Assembly (NCBI GenBank): GCA_964472035.1 | Contig: CAYYIT010000003.1 | Location: forward strand, 20,186-84,185 | Direction: 5' to 3' | Length of the DNA stretch: 64,000 nucleotides | From: UBA3855 sp964472035 | Lineage (GTDB): Bacteria > Bacillota > Clostridia > Oscillospirales > Ruminococcaceae | Shown here: one piece after another, positions 44,938 through 53,599 of the stretch | Layout: each line of letters opens with the position of its first letter | Position numbering within the stretch: position 1 is the stretch's first letter | The notes under the pieces: model-generated | Told to the model about the DNA's origin: nothing | Seen by the model: the letters and a program-made list of their open reading frames with translations, nothing else | The model's database searches: none | Position numbers and translations under genes: made by a program

Positions 44938-45576
44938 ATGCGATTACAGCTTCTTTACCGACGCCGCCGGCGCCTGCATAAAGTCCTGACTGTCATTGTG
45001 ATCCTTCTTCTGTGCATGGCGATCTTTTTCCTATGGAGCATCATCGACCGCAGAATGCGCCCGTCCGCCGAACGTCTCTGCGAAGAACAGTGCCGCTATA
45101 TCCTCTCACAGGCCGTCGCAGATGGCGTGGAGGAGACGCTGCTGGCGCTCTCTGAAATGGACGTGACGCTCACGACAACCCAGAAAGATGCATCCGGTCT
45201 TATCGTCAGTATGGACGCCAACAGCCACACGATGAATCTGATCCAGACCATGCTGCTGCAGAATGTAAACGATGCGCTGCGCGAACAGGAACGTGCTGCA
45301 TTCCATGTTCCCATCGGGTCTCTGACAGGAATGTATACGATCAGCGGAAAGGGGCCTTCCATTCCGCTGCGCTTCTTTCCGGCCGGGTCTGCAAGCGTAC
45401 GGCTGGAAAGCAGCCTTTCCTCTGCCGGCATCAACCAGACGCTGTACCGTCTGACAGCAGTGATCACTGCACAGGCAAGCTGCGCAGTCCCCATGTATCA
45501 GGCAGAGGTCACGACGGAATTCTCCTATCTCTTCAGCGAAAGCCTCATTGTCGGAGAGGTGCCGTTCTCCCCATAA
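44938..45576 (+). CDS. yunB: Sporulation protein YunB
   Basis: The 212-residue protein starts with a basic stretch (RRRRRLHK) and one membrane segment (VLTVIVILLLCMAIFFLWSI), then an extracytoplasmic domain. FHVPIGSLTGMYTISGKGPSIPLRF and YQAEVTTEFSYLFSESLIVGEVP are close to the YunB family, which is made under sigma-E in the mother cell. CATATAGT (about 44895) resembles a sigma-E -10 box, but no -35 was found. It supports spore-forming ability. Confidence 0.88.
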   Translation: MRLQLLYRRRRRLHKVLTVIVILLLCMAIFFLWSIIDRRMRPSAERLCEEQCRYILSQAVADGVEETLLALSEMDVTLTTTQKDASGLIVSMDANSHTMNLIQTMLLQNVNDALREQERAAFHVPIGSLTGMYTISGKGPSIPLRFFPAGSASVRLESSLSSAGINQTLYRLTAVITAQASCAVPMYQAEVTTEFSYLFSESLIVGEVPFSP

Positions 45577-45580
45577 GAAA

Positions 45581-45615
45581 ACAATGTCCCGATGCTGCAT
45601 GCATGGGGACATTGT
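45581..45615. terminator. Terminator between yunB and the CotH gene
   Basis: ACAATGTCCC and GGGACATTGT form a perfect 10-bp stem between the two convergent genes. Confidence 0.8.
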
Positions 45616-45625
45616 CATATCGGAT

Positions 45626-48004
45626 TCAGAAGGAATAGCCGTATCTCGACAGCAGGGAGTTCAGATGCTGCATCGCCTGGGAAGGACGCTGCTGGTAGAA
45701 CTGGCGCAGCTGCGACAGATCATTATTATAATTATTGTTGAGGCGATCGCCGTATCCCGCGTAGAAGCGGCGGTTGGTGTACGGAAGCGCCTCGCGCTGT
45801 GCCTGATCGAACTCTGTGATGCGCGCATCCACTGTCTGGTAGGAAAAGGTCTCCTCCACGATGCGCTTGTAGTTACTGTGGAATTCCTGTGCAAAGGTCG
45901 GATTTTCAAGCAGCTTGTAGAACAGCGCACCGATATTGCCCCATTCCTCCTCCGTATTGAGGTTGCCGATGGTATTGTAATATGCGCTGCATTCCTGCTG
46001 GTTGTAGAGGCCGCTGGAATACTCCGTATCGTAGAGCGCATAACGCCACTTTCCATCTCCGTATTCGTTGCCTTCCACAGCAGTATTGGCACGCCACATC
46101 AGCCAGTTGTTCGTCCATGTCGGATTGCACCAGTCATAGGCTGCGATGTAGGTCTGCACGGTGACATAATCCATGAAGCTCTGGATGTCGATGGTATCCA
46201 GCACCCTCTGGTAATTCTCCGCAAGGGTCATATCCGCCGTCATTGCCCAATCGTAGAAATCCACATAGTCCTGATGGACGTTCATATCACCCTCAACCTC
46301 ATATGCCTGCATGGTGGTGATATTGTCCGCTTCGAGTCCGTAGTGGGTCGCAAAATAATTGTCATCCTGACGTTCCTTGAGCATGTAATAGCCCCAGAAT
46401 TCGCCGTCGATGAATACCACGCACGGCTCGGAGGCCTGCACGGAGATGTCCAGTCCCGAGGAAAGCGCCTGCACCAGATCGTCACGGAAACGCGTGGAGG
46501 TGATATCATTGCCGCCGTTTCGCATGGTGATCTTATCGAATGTTGTCAGCGGTTCACCGAAGGCATCGGTCAGTCCATCAAAGAATTCATACTCCATCTT
46601 GGAGGCACCGTAGTCCCCTCTTGCAAAAAGTCGCAGGCTCTTCTGTGGATTGGAGCGCGATGCATTGCCGGCAATGCGGATGCCGACCGCTTCCTCATAG
46701 GCAAGCACGCCGCCTTCAAAGACCTGGATCGTTGCGGGACGCTCCCAGTCACGGCCGCCCTGGTTGTAATTGCAGGGATTTTCAGTGCTCCAGGAATCAA
46801 GTCCGGGAATGAATTCCGAGGAATTACGCCATTCGTAGTAAGTATTTCCGACCACATAAATGCCCGTATCCGCATCAAAGAAATTCGCAGGATCGGAAAC
46901 GATGGAGATGACCTTCATCTCATCATAGAAGCTTCTGGTCTTGTTGATGTAGTAGCTCTTATTGACCACATCGCTGTAGTTGCCGTCGGCATCCACGCAG
47001 ACAGCACGGATCACCATGCCCTTGTCCACGTTCATATTCGGAACAGTATAGCCGCCGAGTGCAATATCGGAGACTGCCGAATAAACGTTAGAGGTGTTGG
47101 TATTATCGTAGATCCTGATCTCGCCCTGATAGTTCTGTGCGGTGGAAGACGTCCTCGGATCGGAACCATCCGTCGTATAGAGGATCTGTGTCCCCTCTGC
47201 GCCCGTCACGGAGAGCTGGAATTCGCTGTCATAGAATCCGCTTTCCATGGAGAACTCTGGTGCATCGACCACAATAATGCGCTGTGCAGAGTCATTGCTT
47301 GCACCGGGAGTCGGTGTCAGATGGCTCAGATTCTGGGAGCCGTTGGCATATCGTCCATAGCTTACATCCGTATCCGCCGCCGGGATCTCCAGCACATCGA
47401 GCGTACCGTTATGCGGATGGGTCAGGTATACCGTCTCGCCCGTTGCACTGAGCTTGAACGGAGCGTGGTGTTCGCCCTCGCCCTCCACGAGCGCGTCATC
47501 ACAGCAAACGATCAGATAGCCGCCTGCCGGAATGACCGTGCCTTCAGGGAAGGTATATTTGAACAGATTCTTTGTGCCGTCCGAGAAGCCATAGCCGGAC
47601 AGATCCACGTCCGTCTGCGAGCCGTTATACAGCTCCACCCAGTCGGGTGCATTGCCGGCGGCATCAAAATAGGCGGTTTTATTGGAGGCGGATGCCTCGT
47701 TGATCCGAAGGCCGGTATAATCATCCGGAACGAAATCTCCGAGCAGCATCGCCTTGAGCAGCGCAAGGTCGTAGGTATCGATCACACCGTCACCGGTCAG
47801 GTCGGCATTGATGGATACGGTCGGATCCGTGTCAAGCAGAAACCGATTGAGCTTGACAACATCCGTAACCGAAACTGCTTCGTTATTGTCAGCGTCTCCG
47901 AGCAGCGTCACCTGCGACATGCGCACCTCCGCAGCCGATACCGGTATGCTTGCACAGAGCAAGAATGCAGCCGCAGCGGCAGCCAACATGCGGTATTGTT
48001 TCAT
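45626..48004 (-). CDS. Secreted dockerin protein with lamin-tail and CotH kinase domains
   Basis: The 792-residue protein has a signal peptide (MLAAAAAAFLLCASIPVSAA). A type I dockerin near residues 33-95 has repeats starting GDADNNEAVSVTDV and ADLTGDGVIDTYDL. A lamin-tail-like domain (INEASASNK, DWVELYNGSQ), a chitobiase/FN3-like module (ILYTTDGSDPR) and a CotH kinase-like domain from about residue 365 follow (KSLRLFARGDYG, GYYMLKERQDDNYF, WRYALYDTEYSSGLY). CotH kinases phosphorylate coat proteins in Bacillus, and dockerin-linked CotH proteins occur in cellulosomal Ruminococci. The N-terminal dockerin is less common. Its substrate is unknown. Confidence 0.92.
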   Translation of the reverse strand: MKQYRMLAAAAAAFLLCASIPVSAAEVRMSQVTLLGDADNNEAVSVTDVVKLNRFLLDTDPTVSINADLTGDGVIDTYDLALLKAMLLGDFVPDDYTGLRINEASASNKTAYFDAAGNAPDWVELYNGSQTDVDLSGYGFSDGTKNLFKYTFPEGTVIPAGGYLIVCCDDALVEGEGEHHAPFKLSATGETVYLTHPHNGTLDVLEIPAADTDVSYGRYANGSQNLSHLTPTPGASNDSAQRIIVVDAPEFSMESGFYDSEFQLSVTGAEGTQILYTTDGSDPRTSSTAQNYQGEIRIYDNTNTSNVYSAVSDIALGGYTVPNMNVDKGMVIRAVCVDADGNYSDVVNKSYYINKTRSFYDEMKVISIVSDPANFFDADTGIYVVGNTYYEWRNSSEFIPGLDSWSTENPCNYNQGGRDWERPATIQVFEGGVLAYEEAVGIRIAGNASRSNPQKSLRLFARGDYGASKMEYEFFDGLTDAFGEPLTTFDKITMRNGGNDITSTRFRDDLVQALSSGLDISVQASEPCVVFIDGEFWGYYMLKERQDDNYFATHYGLEADNITTMQAYEVEGDMNVHQDYVDFYDWAMTADMTLAENYQRVLDTIDIQSFMDYVTVQTYIAAYDWCNPTWTNNWLMWRANTAVEGNEYGDGKWRYALYDTEYSSGLYNQQECSAYYNTIGNLNTEEEWGNIGALFYKLLENPTFAQEFHSNYKRIVEETFSYQTVDARITEFDQAQREALPYTNRRFYAGYGDRLNNNYNNDLSQLRQFYQQRPSQAMQHLNSLLSRYGYSF

Positions 48005-48023
48005 GAAAAATTTCCCCTCTCCG

Positions 48024-48045
48024 GGTACGGAGGCAGATCCGTACC
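48024..48045 (-). promoter_or_regulatory. Leader hairpin of the CotH gene
   Basis: GGTACGGA and TCCGTACC are perfect 8-bp arms in the short 5' leader, ending about 20 bases before the start codon. The role is unknown; it may protect the mRNA 5' end. Confidence 0.45.
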
Positions 48046-48058
48046 GATATATAATTTT

Positions 48059-48087
48059 ATTCTATCACATTTTGCAAAAATTTGCAA
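48059..48087 (-). promoter_or_regulatory. Sigma-A promoter of the CotH gene
   Basis: On the minus strand TTGCAA (48082-48087) and TAGAAT (48059-48064) are 17 bases apart. Confidence 0.7.
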
Positions 48088-48142
48088 GCATTGTTTTATA
48101 GATTTTATGTAAATTCCCTCATTCTGCAACATCAAATGGCAC

Positions 48143-48171
48143 TTGACATCCGATTGGCAAGGGATTATAAT
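48143..48171 (+). promoter_or_regulatory. Consensus promoter of the ECF sigma operon
   Basis: TTGACA (48143-48148) and TATAAT (48166-48171) with a 17-base spacer match the sigma-A consensus fully, so basal transcription does not depend on the ECF factor itself. The leader is about 115 bases. The end of the leader, CCACCTTGCAAGGAGG, can fold over its own ribosome binding site. Confidence 0.85.
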
Positions 48172-48293
48172 GAAAATAAAACCGCTTGCAGAGAGCTTTT
48201 CCATCGGCTGAAAAAAATTTTTTTGAAAAATATCCAATATTTTTTTGGCTGCGTTGTTATATATATGAAACCACCTTGCAAGGAGGATCCCTG

Positions 48294-48851
48294 ATGGAGA
48301 GAGAACTTGAAAGCTATCTCCGTTATTTGAAGGGTGATCAGACTGGTTTGCGACAAATTGTAGAGTCCTACTGGAACAGCATGCTCCTGTTTACCAACAG
48401 CTATGTCCATGACCTGTCGGAGGCCGAGGACATTGCGCAGGAAGCCCTGATCCGGCTTACCATCAAGCGTCCGCGCTTTGATGAAGCTTCACAGCTGAAA
48501 GCATATATTTTTAAGATCTGCCGCAATCTTTCACTCAATCATCTGAAAAAACAAAAACGCACGCAGCTGCTGCATGCAGGAATAACGGAAGATACAGAAC
48601 AGGAAATACAGGAAGTACATAAACGAATGGAACTTGAGGAACAGAAGCAGCTTCTGCACCGCGCCATCGGACAATTGAAGCAGGAGTACCGTGAGGTCAT
48701 ATACCTCCGGTATTTTGAAGGACTGTCCTCGCGCGAGGCATCACGCATCCTCAGATGTACTGAAAAACAGCTCAACAGCCTTACCTACCAGGCACGGCAG
48801 CAGCTGAAAAAAATATTAGTAAAGGAGGGGTATTCCATTGAAAACCTATGA
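48294..48851 (+). CDS. ECF-type RNA polymerase sigma factor
   Basis: The 185-residue protein has a sigma region 2 (LSEAEDIAQEALIRL) and a region 4 helix-turn-helix (YREVIYLRYFEGLSSREASRIL), the usual ECF layout. ATG 48294 has AGGAGG at 7 bases. It overlaps the membrane-anchored partner by 14 bases, so both are made together and the partner can act as its anti-sigma. Divergent to the dockerin/CotH gene, which may be a target. Confidence 0.9.
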   Translation: MERELESYLRYLKGDQTGLRQIVESYWNSMLLFTNSYVHDLSEAEDIAQEALIRLTIKRPRFDEASQLKAYIFKICRNLSLNHLKKQKRTQLLHAGITEDTEQEIQEVHKRMELEEQKQLLHRAIGQLKQEYREVIYLRYFEGLSSREASRILRCTEKQLNSLTYQARQQLKKILVKEGYSIENL

Positions 48852-49635
48852 CGAAGTCGTAGCCGGCGTGCTGGAAGGTGCCGCAGCGCATCGCCGCAAG
48901 GTAAAGCGGATGCAGAAGATCGCTTCGCTTACTGCGATGTGTGCGGTTTGTGTCGTCGGACTATCTGTGTACATGAATCTGGAACCGCGGCAGTCCCTGC
49001 CAGCGGATTCCGGATCGGATATTCTCACAGAAACGCAGCCATACCTGCATCACGATCCCTCCGAACATGAGGATCCCACCGTACAGGACAGCACAGCACA
49101 GATTCAGGAACAGCTCCCGACGAACCCCATCGTGACAGAGCCGGAAAGCATCCCGCAGACGGAGCCCACTGTTTTGCCGCCGCAGGCAACAGAACCTGAA
49201 AATGTCCAGAATGAGACGGATCCCATATCCACAGAACCCCCTGCAACGGATCCCATGGAAACGCAGGAGGTACAGACTGCACCGCCCCCGACCCCCACGG
49301 AGCCGCCCGTCACCGTTCCCATTGTCACGGAGCCGGTCGTCATTCAAACAGAACCCCATACGGATACCATGGATCCGTCAGAAGGTGAGGATATCGAAAC
49401 CACCCGTTACAACGATGGCGATGCCGGTAATTATCCCACAGATGATCCTCCGATAGAAGACACCGATCCGACCGAAACAACGGAAACGACCACGACAGCT
49501 CCCCTCTCCCAGACTTCTACCATTACTGTGACCACTGCTGCAGTGAACGCAGAAGCGTCGGAAACGACGCTGCCGGATCCTCCGAAGATCCTGAAGTGCG
49601 ATCTGCCCTATTGCAGACGATCCCAGAAGGATTGA
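48838..49635 (+). CDS. Membrane-anchored Pro/Thr-rich protein, probable anti-sigma
   Basis: The 265-residue protein has a short cytoplasmic N-terminus of about 27 residues, one membrane segment (IASLTAMCAVCVVGLSVYM) and a long Pro/Thr/Glu-rich outer part like a stiff stalk. Near the C-terminus is a Cys pair (LKCDLPYCRR). The TTG start at 48838 is supported by AGGAGG 9 bases upstream. There is no zinc anti-sigma motif; the role as anti-sigma is drawn from the operon and the topology. A similar layout occurs in RsgI-type sensors, though the N-terminus here is much shorter. Confidence 0.7.
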   Translation: MKTYDEVVAGVLEGAAAHRRKVKRMQKIASLTAMCAVCVVGLSVYMNLEPRQSLPADSGSDILTETQPYLHHDPSEHEDPTVQDSTAQIQEQLPTNPIVTEPESIPQTEPTVLPPQATEPENVQNETDPISTEPPATDPMETQEVQTAPPPTPTEPPVTVPIVTEPVVIQTEPHTDTMDPSEGEDIETTRYNDGDAGNYPTDDPPIEDTDPTETTETTTTAPLSQTSTITVTTAAVNAEASETTLPDPPKILKCDLPYCRRSQKD

Positions 49636-49641
49636 CCATAG

Positions 49642-49673
49642 CGCCGCGTGCTTTTTTGTGCGCGGCGTTTTTA
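49642..49673 (+). terminator. Terminator of the sigma operon
   Basis: CGCCGCG and CGCGGCG pair around a T-rich loop and are followed by TTTTTA, directly after the stop codon of the partner gene. Confidence 0.8.
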
Positions 49674-49677
49674 CCTC

Positions 49678-49706
49678 TTGACAACAGGAAAGTTCTGTGC
49701 TATAAT
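49678..49706 (+). promoter_or_regulatory. Consensus sigma-A promoter of a tiny transcript
   Basis: TTGACA (49678-49683) and TATAAT (49701-49706) have a 17-base spacer. It reads into the 19-codon ORF and starts right after the upstream terminator. Confidence 0.85.
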
Positions 49707-49732
49707 AATAGAAATTCTGCAAGGAGGAAGCC

Positions 49733-49792
49733 ATGAGCAACAGCAGTTCGGACGACGGCGGCGTCCCGTACGATAATTACACATTTACATAG
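49733..49792 (+). CDS. 19-residue peptide ORF with its own promoter
   Basis: MSNSSSDDGGVPYDNYTFT is preceded by AAGGAGG at 6 bases and by a perfect promoter, and is followed within 10 bases by a GC-rich hairpin and a T run. It is polar and has no hydrophobic segment. It may be a leader peptide that controls the downstream CNNM gene by attenuation, or a small peptide made for its own sake. No family was recognised and the peptide has no run of a single amino acid as classical attenuators have. Confidence 0.55.
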   Translation: MSNSSSDDGGVPYDNYTFT

Positions 49793-49801
49793 TTCTGTTC
49801 A

Positions 49802-49828
49802 GGGCGTGGCGTAAGCCATACCCTTTTT
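49802..49828 (+). terminator. Terminator or attenuator before the CNNM gene
   Basis: GGGCGTGGC and GCCATACCC pair (one mismatch, one G-U) around GTAA and are followed by TTTTTCT. It lies 61 bases before the next start codon, so it may end the short transcript or attenuate the gene. Confidence 0.65.
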
Positions 49829-49889
49829 CTGCTGTGCAGAATTCCACCAAAGAAAAATGATTTTTTAAGAAAGAAAGGGTTTATTAACT

Positions 49890-51146
49890 ATGGGTAGTGA
49901 CGGTATATCACTGATCATCATTCTCGTCTGTATCATTTGTTCCATGTACTTTTCCGCAACGGAGACGGCGTTCTCTTCCCTCAACCGTGTCCGCATCAAG
50001 AACATGGCGGACAAGGGAAACAAAAAAGCGAAGCTTGTTCTCAAGCTGACAGATAAGTACGATGAGATGCTCTCTACCATTCTCATTGGCAACAATATTG
50101 TCAACATTCTCGCCTCTTCCATGGCTACGCTGCTTTTTGTAAATCTGCTTGGAGATCCCGATCTCGGTGCTACTGTCTCCACTGTTGTGCTTACGATCGT
50201 GATCCTGATTTTCGGAGAGATCTCTCCCAAAAGTATTGCCAAGGAAATGCCGGAACGTTTTGCAATGCTTTCAGCACCCATTCTGCAGTTGCTGATGACA
50301 TTACTCACACCGCTGAACTGGCTGTTCAAGGGATGGAAAAAACTTCTCTCACTGGTGATCAAATCTCCCGAAGAAACCGGCATCACCGAAGAAGAGCTGC
50401 TGACCATCGTTGAAGAAGCTGAACAGGGCGGCGGCATCGACAAGGAGGAGAGCGATCTCATCCGCAATGCCATTGAATTCAACGAACTCGAAGTCCGTGA
50501 TATTTTCACCCCCCGCATCGATATCGAAAGCATCCCGTCCGATATTACAAAGGAAAAGGCGGCGCGCGTGTTCTCCGAGACAGGCTACTCCCGTCTTCCG
50601 GTATATGAGGGCGACGTTGATAATATCATCGGTATCCTGAACCACAAGGATTTCTTCAATACGGTCTATGACCAGAAGGCGGAGATCTCCAGCATCATCA
50701 AGCCAGTGATCTTCGTTCCCAAGAGCAAAAAGCTTGCAGATCTTCTGAAGGAACTGCAGGAACAGCAGCTGCATATCGCGGTTGTTATGGATGAATTCGG
50801 CGCAACTGCCGGCATTGTAACACTTGAGGATATTCTTGAGGAGCTTGTCGGTGAGATCTGGGATGAGCACGACGAGATCGTTCGTGAAATGTCCAAGTGC
50901 GATGAGAACACCTTCATCGTGTCCGGTAAGGCAAATGTAGAAAAGATTTTCGAGATCCTTCGCGCGGACGGCGAATTCGATGCTGTGACCGTTAGCGGCT
51001 GGGTCATGGAATATCTCGAGAAGATCCCCGCAGAGGGCGATACCTTCGAGGACTGCGGTCTGCGTGTCAAGGTCCTGAAAATGAGCGGCAGACGCATCGA
51101 GCAGGTTGAGATCGTCCGGCTGGAAGAGCAAAAAGACGACGAATAA
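49890..51146 (+). CDS. CNNM/CorC-family membrane protein
   Basis: The 418-residue protein has an N-terminal DUF21 membrane domain (about residues 1-140, with TETAFSSLNRVRI and IFGEISPKSIAKE). Two CBS domains follow (around 180-310, with YSRLPVYEGDVDNIIGI and DEFGATAGIVTLEDILEEL). A C-terminal CorC/HlyC domain ends the protein. Family members export or sense magnesium; older annotations call them hemolysins. AAAGGG lies before the ATG. It may depend on the upstream promoter through the attenuator-like hairpin. Confidence 0.93.
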   Translation: MGSDGISLIIILVCIICSMYFSATETAFSSLNRVRIKNMADKGNKKAKLVLKLTDKYDEMLSTILIGNNIVNILASSMATLLFVNLLGDPDLGATVSTVVLTIVILIFGEISPKSIAKEMPERFAMLSAPILQLLMTLLTPLNWLFKGWKKLLSLVIKSPEETGITEEELLTIVEEAEQGGGIDKEESDLIRNAIEFNELEVRDIFTPRIDIESIPSDITKEKAARVFSETGYSRLPVYEGDVDNIIGILNHKDFFNTVYDQKAEISSIIKPVIFVPKSKKLADLLKELQEQQLHIAVVMDEFGATAGIVTLEDILEELVGEIWDEHDEIVREMSKCDENTFIVSGKANVEKIFEILRADGEFDAVTVSGWVMEYLEKIPAEGDTFEDCGLRVKVLKMSGRRIEQVEIVRLEEQKDDE

Positions 51147-51171
51147 ATCGTCGCCGCATATCATACAGGCA

Positions 51172-51208
51172 AACGAACCGCCGCAACATAATGTTGCGGC
51201 GGTTCGTT
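51172..51208. terminator. Bidirectional terminator
   Basis: AACGAACCGCCGCAACAT and ATGTTGCGGCGGTTCGTT are perfect 18-bp arms around one base, between convergent genes. Confidence 0.85.
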
Positions 51209-51212
51209 CTAT

Positions 51213-53579
51213 CTATTCACTTTGCGCGAGTAATTCACGCTTCATCATGCTAAGATCGAGCACATCGATCACGCTGTCTTCACACAGGTCACCTGCGCGC
51301 CAGTTGGTCAGGGATGCATCCGCTGTGCAGAGCAGCCATTTCTGCATCATTATGATATCCGTCACGCTAAAGAAGTCATCCGCATTCACGTCGCCTCTTA
51401 CATTCTGTTTTACAGTTATAACAGCTGTGTCCGATAATTTATAGGATCCGTTATATGCCTCGCAGTAAACAGCCTTGTCATTCAGCCAGCTTCCTGCGTT
51501 TGTAATTATAAGCGTATCTGACTCTATGCCTGATACATCACAGAAACTCTCTACATATGACCAGTCATAGGGCTGAAGTGAATCATCATCTGCGTCTGTG
51601 ATATACCAGTAGTAGCTGTCTGCATTTTCAGCTTCCACCTTAAACTCAGCACTTCCACCTTCATAGATCACTGCATCCTCAGGCTGCAAGGTAAATACAG
51701 GCTTGGTTGTTGTGACTTCAAGATAATACTCGCCGATATATGTTGTTGCTTCGGAAAGGTCAATCAGCTTTCCTGAATCAGTTGCTTTGGAGCCGTAATC
51801 AATGTATGCGCTTGGCTCCTCTTCCGTGAACTCATCAAACATTTCCCAACGGGTTGAGATGCCTTTTGCGCCTCTGAAGTCACCGCGGATGATCTCGGCA
51901 CTGACATCTGTTACGTTGAACGAAAATGCGCCGTATCCTGTATCTTCCATCATTTTAAAATATCCTCCGCTGATACAGATATCACCGCTTTTTGCATATG
52001 CGCCCGCTGTATTTCCGTAAAAGCTTCCGCTGTAAATTCTTGCAATTCCGCCGTCCATATAAAAGCCAAAGCTTGGAGGTTCTTCATCATCTCCAAGCAC
52101 TCCGCCGTTGATGATCACCTTCGTGTTGCCTGTCTGATACAATCCGTAATACCAACTGCTGAAATAGCCATCGTTAATGGTTAACTTTGTGTCGCCTCTG
52201 ACGAGCATTCCGCAGCCCCTGCCATCGAACGTACCGCTGTTGATCACAGCTGTACCGCCGTCAAGAACAATTGATGCAAGTGCATACTCGCTTGCCGAAG
52301 GTGTGAACTCGTTATCATACAGATAATAGCTTCCGCCGTCGATCTGCAGATTGCCCTCAGAGATCACAGACGGACAGCTGTATGCAAATTCGTCCGTAGG
52401 TGACATGGCAGAAACATTGGTCAGACGGAGCGATGCGCCCTCATGCACACGGAATACGCAGGCTTCGCTCGCGGCAGTGGAAAAATGCAGATTTGTCGTG
52501 CTGTCCGTAGGGGTTGCCACCGATTTGCTGATGACTCTCAGAGAACCTGCCACAATATCAAACAGCGACTTGTCATATCTGCCCGTTTCTCTTGCAAGGC
52601 CGCAGCCGTTCATATCCAGTACAATCTCTGCATTCGGATCATCAAGAACAAGCATATTGTTGTATTCCATATCGGTCTGTACTGTCCATTTTGTCGATCC
52701 GCTCACATCAAGGGTGATCCACTGCTTTCCGCCTTCTGCAAGTGCTGACTGCAGCTCTTCGTAAGTGGAAACGATGGTCTGTTCACTTTTCGGCGGAATG
52801 ATGACAGATTCCATTATATGTCCGCAGTAGCATTTCTTTTCCCACAGTCCGCTTTCTGTCTCTGTGGCGTTTTTTACAACCTGCCACGGTTCGTTAATTG
52901 TGTATGCGCAGGAGTGATCATAAGCGGTTCCTCTTAATGCAACACCACATTCGCAAGCATACCAGTGCTGATTTTCATCGTATGCATATCCTGAAGATTC
53001 GTGGAGATGTCCCTCAGGCGAGCACATTAATTCTCCGTCTATAGAAATCATCACAAGCGCATCGGACTCTGTCAGTCCGTCAGGAAGCTCTGTTTCACTG
53101 CCAAGCATAGAAAGCAGTGCCGATACGGCAATGACCTGTACACTGCTCGTGTCGATTGTTTCGCCCGTGTCTGTATCAATAAAGGTTGCAGCACCCTCAT
53201 TGCTTAACAAGCCTGTGTAATTCTCGATCCTGCCAAAAACGGTGACATCATACATGTCCGCATCTGTGAATGTAGTGAAATAGCCATTATAACCTGCAAA
53301 GCCTTCCGCTTCCATCATCCATGTGAGAACGGGGTGATCATACATCTTTGCATAGCCCGTGCTTGACTCCACCCAGAAACCGCCAAGAAACTCGATGTCC
53401 GTGCCCGATTCTGTGATCACAGGCTTCTGCGGTGCTTCATCGGGACGTGGATATACAATGCTGACGACTGCATCATAGGTACCCAGTGCGCTGACCGGCA
53501 TCACCGTACAGATCGCATTGCCCATAAACATTGCAAGTGCCGTTGCGGCGGATGCAATGCGTCCGACCATTTTTTTCAT
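51213..53579 (-). CDS. Secreted beta-helix/Ig-like protein with C-terminal dockerin
   Basis: The 788-residue protein has a signal peptide and a central region (about 280-600) with repeats of the form INSGTFDGRG, INDGYFSSW and INGGVLGDD, as in right-handed beta-helix proteins. An Ig-like domain (PVFTLQPEDAVIYEGGSAEF) comes next, then a dockerin (GDVNADDFFSVTDI and GDLCEDSVIDVLDL). ATG 53579 is preferred to 53585 by its spacing from AAGGAGG. Codon use is slightly more AT-rich than its neighbours. It is probably surface- or cellulosome-bound; carbohydrate or mucin binding is inference. Confidence 0.85.
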   Translation of the reverse strand: MKKMVGRIASAATALAMFMGNAICTVMPVSALGTYDAVVSIVYPRPDEAPQKPVITESGTDIEFLGGFWVESSTGYAKMYDHPVLTWMMEAEGFAGYNGYFTTFTDADMYDVTVFGRIENYTGLLSNEGAATFIDTDTGETIDTSSVQVIAVSALLSMLGSETELPDGLTESDALVMISIDGELMCSPEGHLHESSGYAYDENQHWYACECGVALRGTAYDHSCAYTINEPWQVVKNATETESGLWEKKCYCGHIMESVIIPPKSEQTIVSTYEELQSALAEGGKQWITLDVSGSTKWTVQTDMEYNNMLVLDDPNAEIVLDMNGCGLARETGRYDKSLFDIVAGSLRVISKSVATPTDSTTNLHFSTAASEACVFRVHEGASLRLTNVSAMSPTDEFAYSCPSVISEGNLQIDGGSYYLYDNEFTPSASEYALASIVLDGGTAVINSGTFDGRGCGMLVRGDTKLTINDGYFSSWYYGLYQTGNTKVIINGGVLGDDEEPPSFGFYMDGGIARIYSGSFYGNTAGAYAKSGDICISGGYFKMMEDTGYGAFSFNVTDVSAEIIRGDFRGAKGISTRWEMFDEFTEEEPSAYIDYGSKATDSGKLIDLSEATTYIGEYYLEVTTTKPVFTLQPEDAVIYEGGSAEFKVEAENADSYYWYITDADDDSLQPYDWSYVESFCDVSGIESDTLIITNAGSWLNDKAVYCEAYNGSYKLSDTAVITVKQNVRGDVNADDFFSVTDIIMMQKWLLCTADASLTNWRAGDLCEDSVIDVLDLSMMKRELLAQSE

Positions 53580-53599
53580 ATTCATACCTCCTTATTCGC

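Noticed and set aside
45548..48112. Open frame of 854 codons on the plus strand
   Set aside because: It mirrors the dockerin/CotH gene on the opposite strand. The real gene has a signal peptide, domains, promoter and terminator.
49793..49889. Magnesium (M-box) riboswitch before the CNNM gene
   Set aside because: The leader is far too short for an M-box; only a simple terminator-like hairpin is present.
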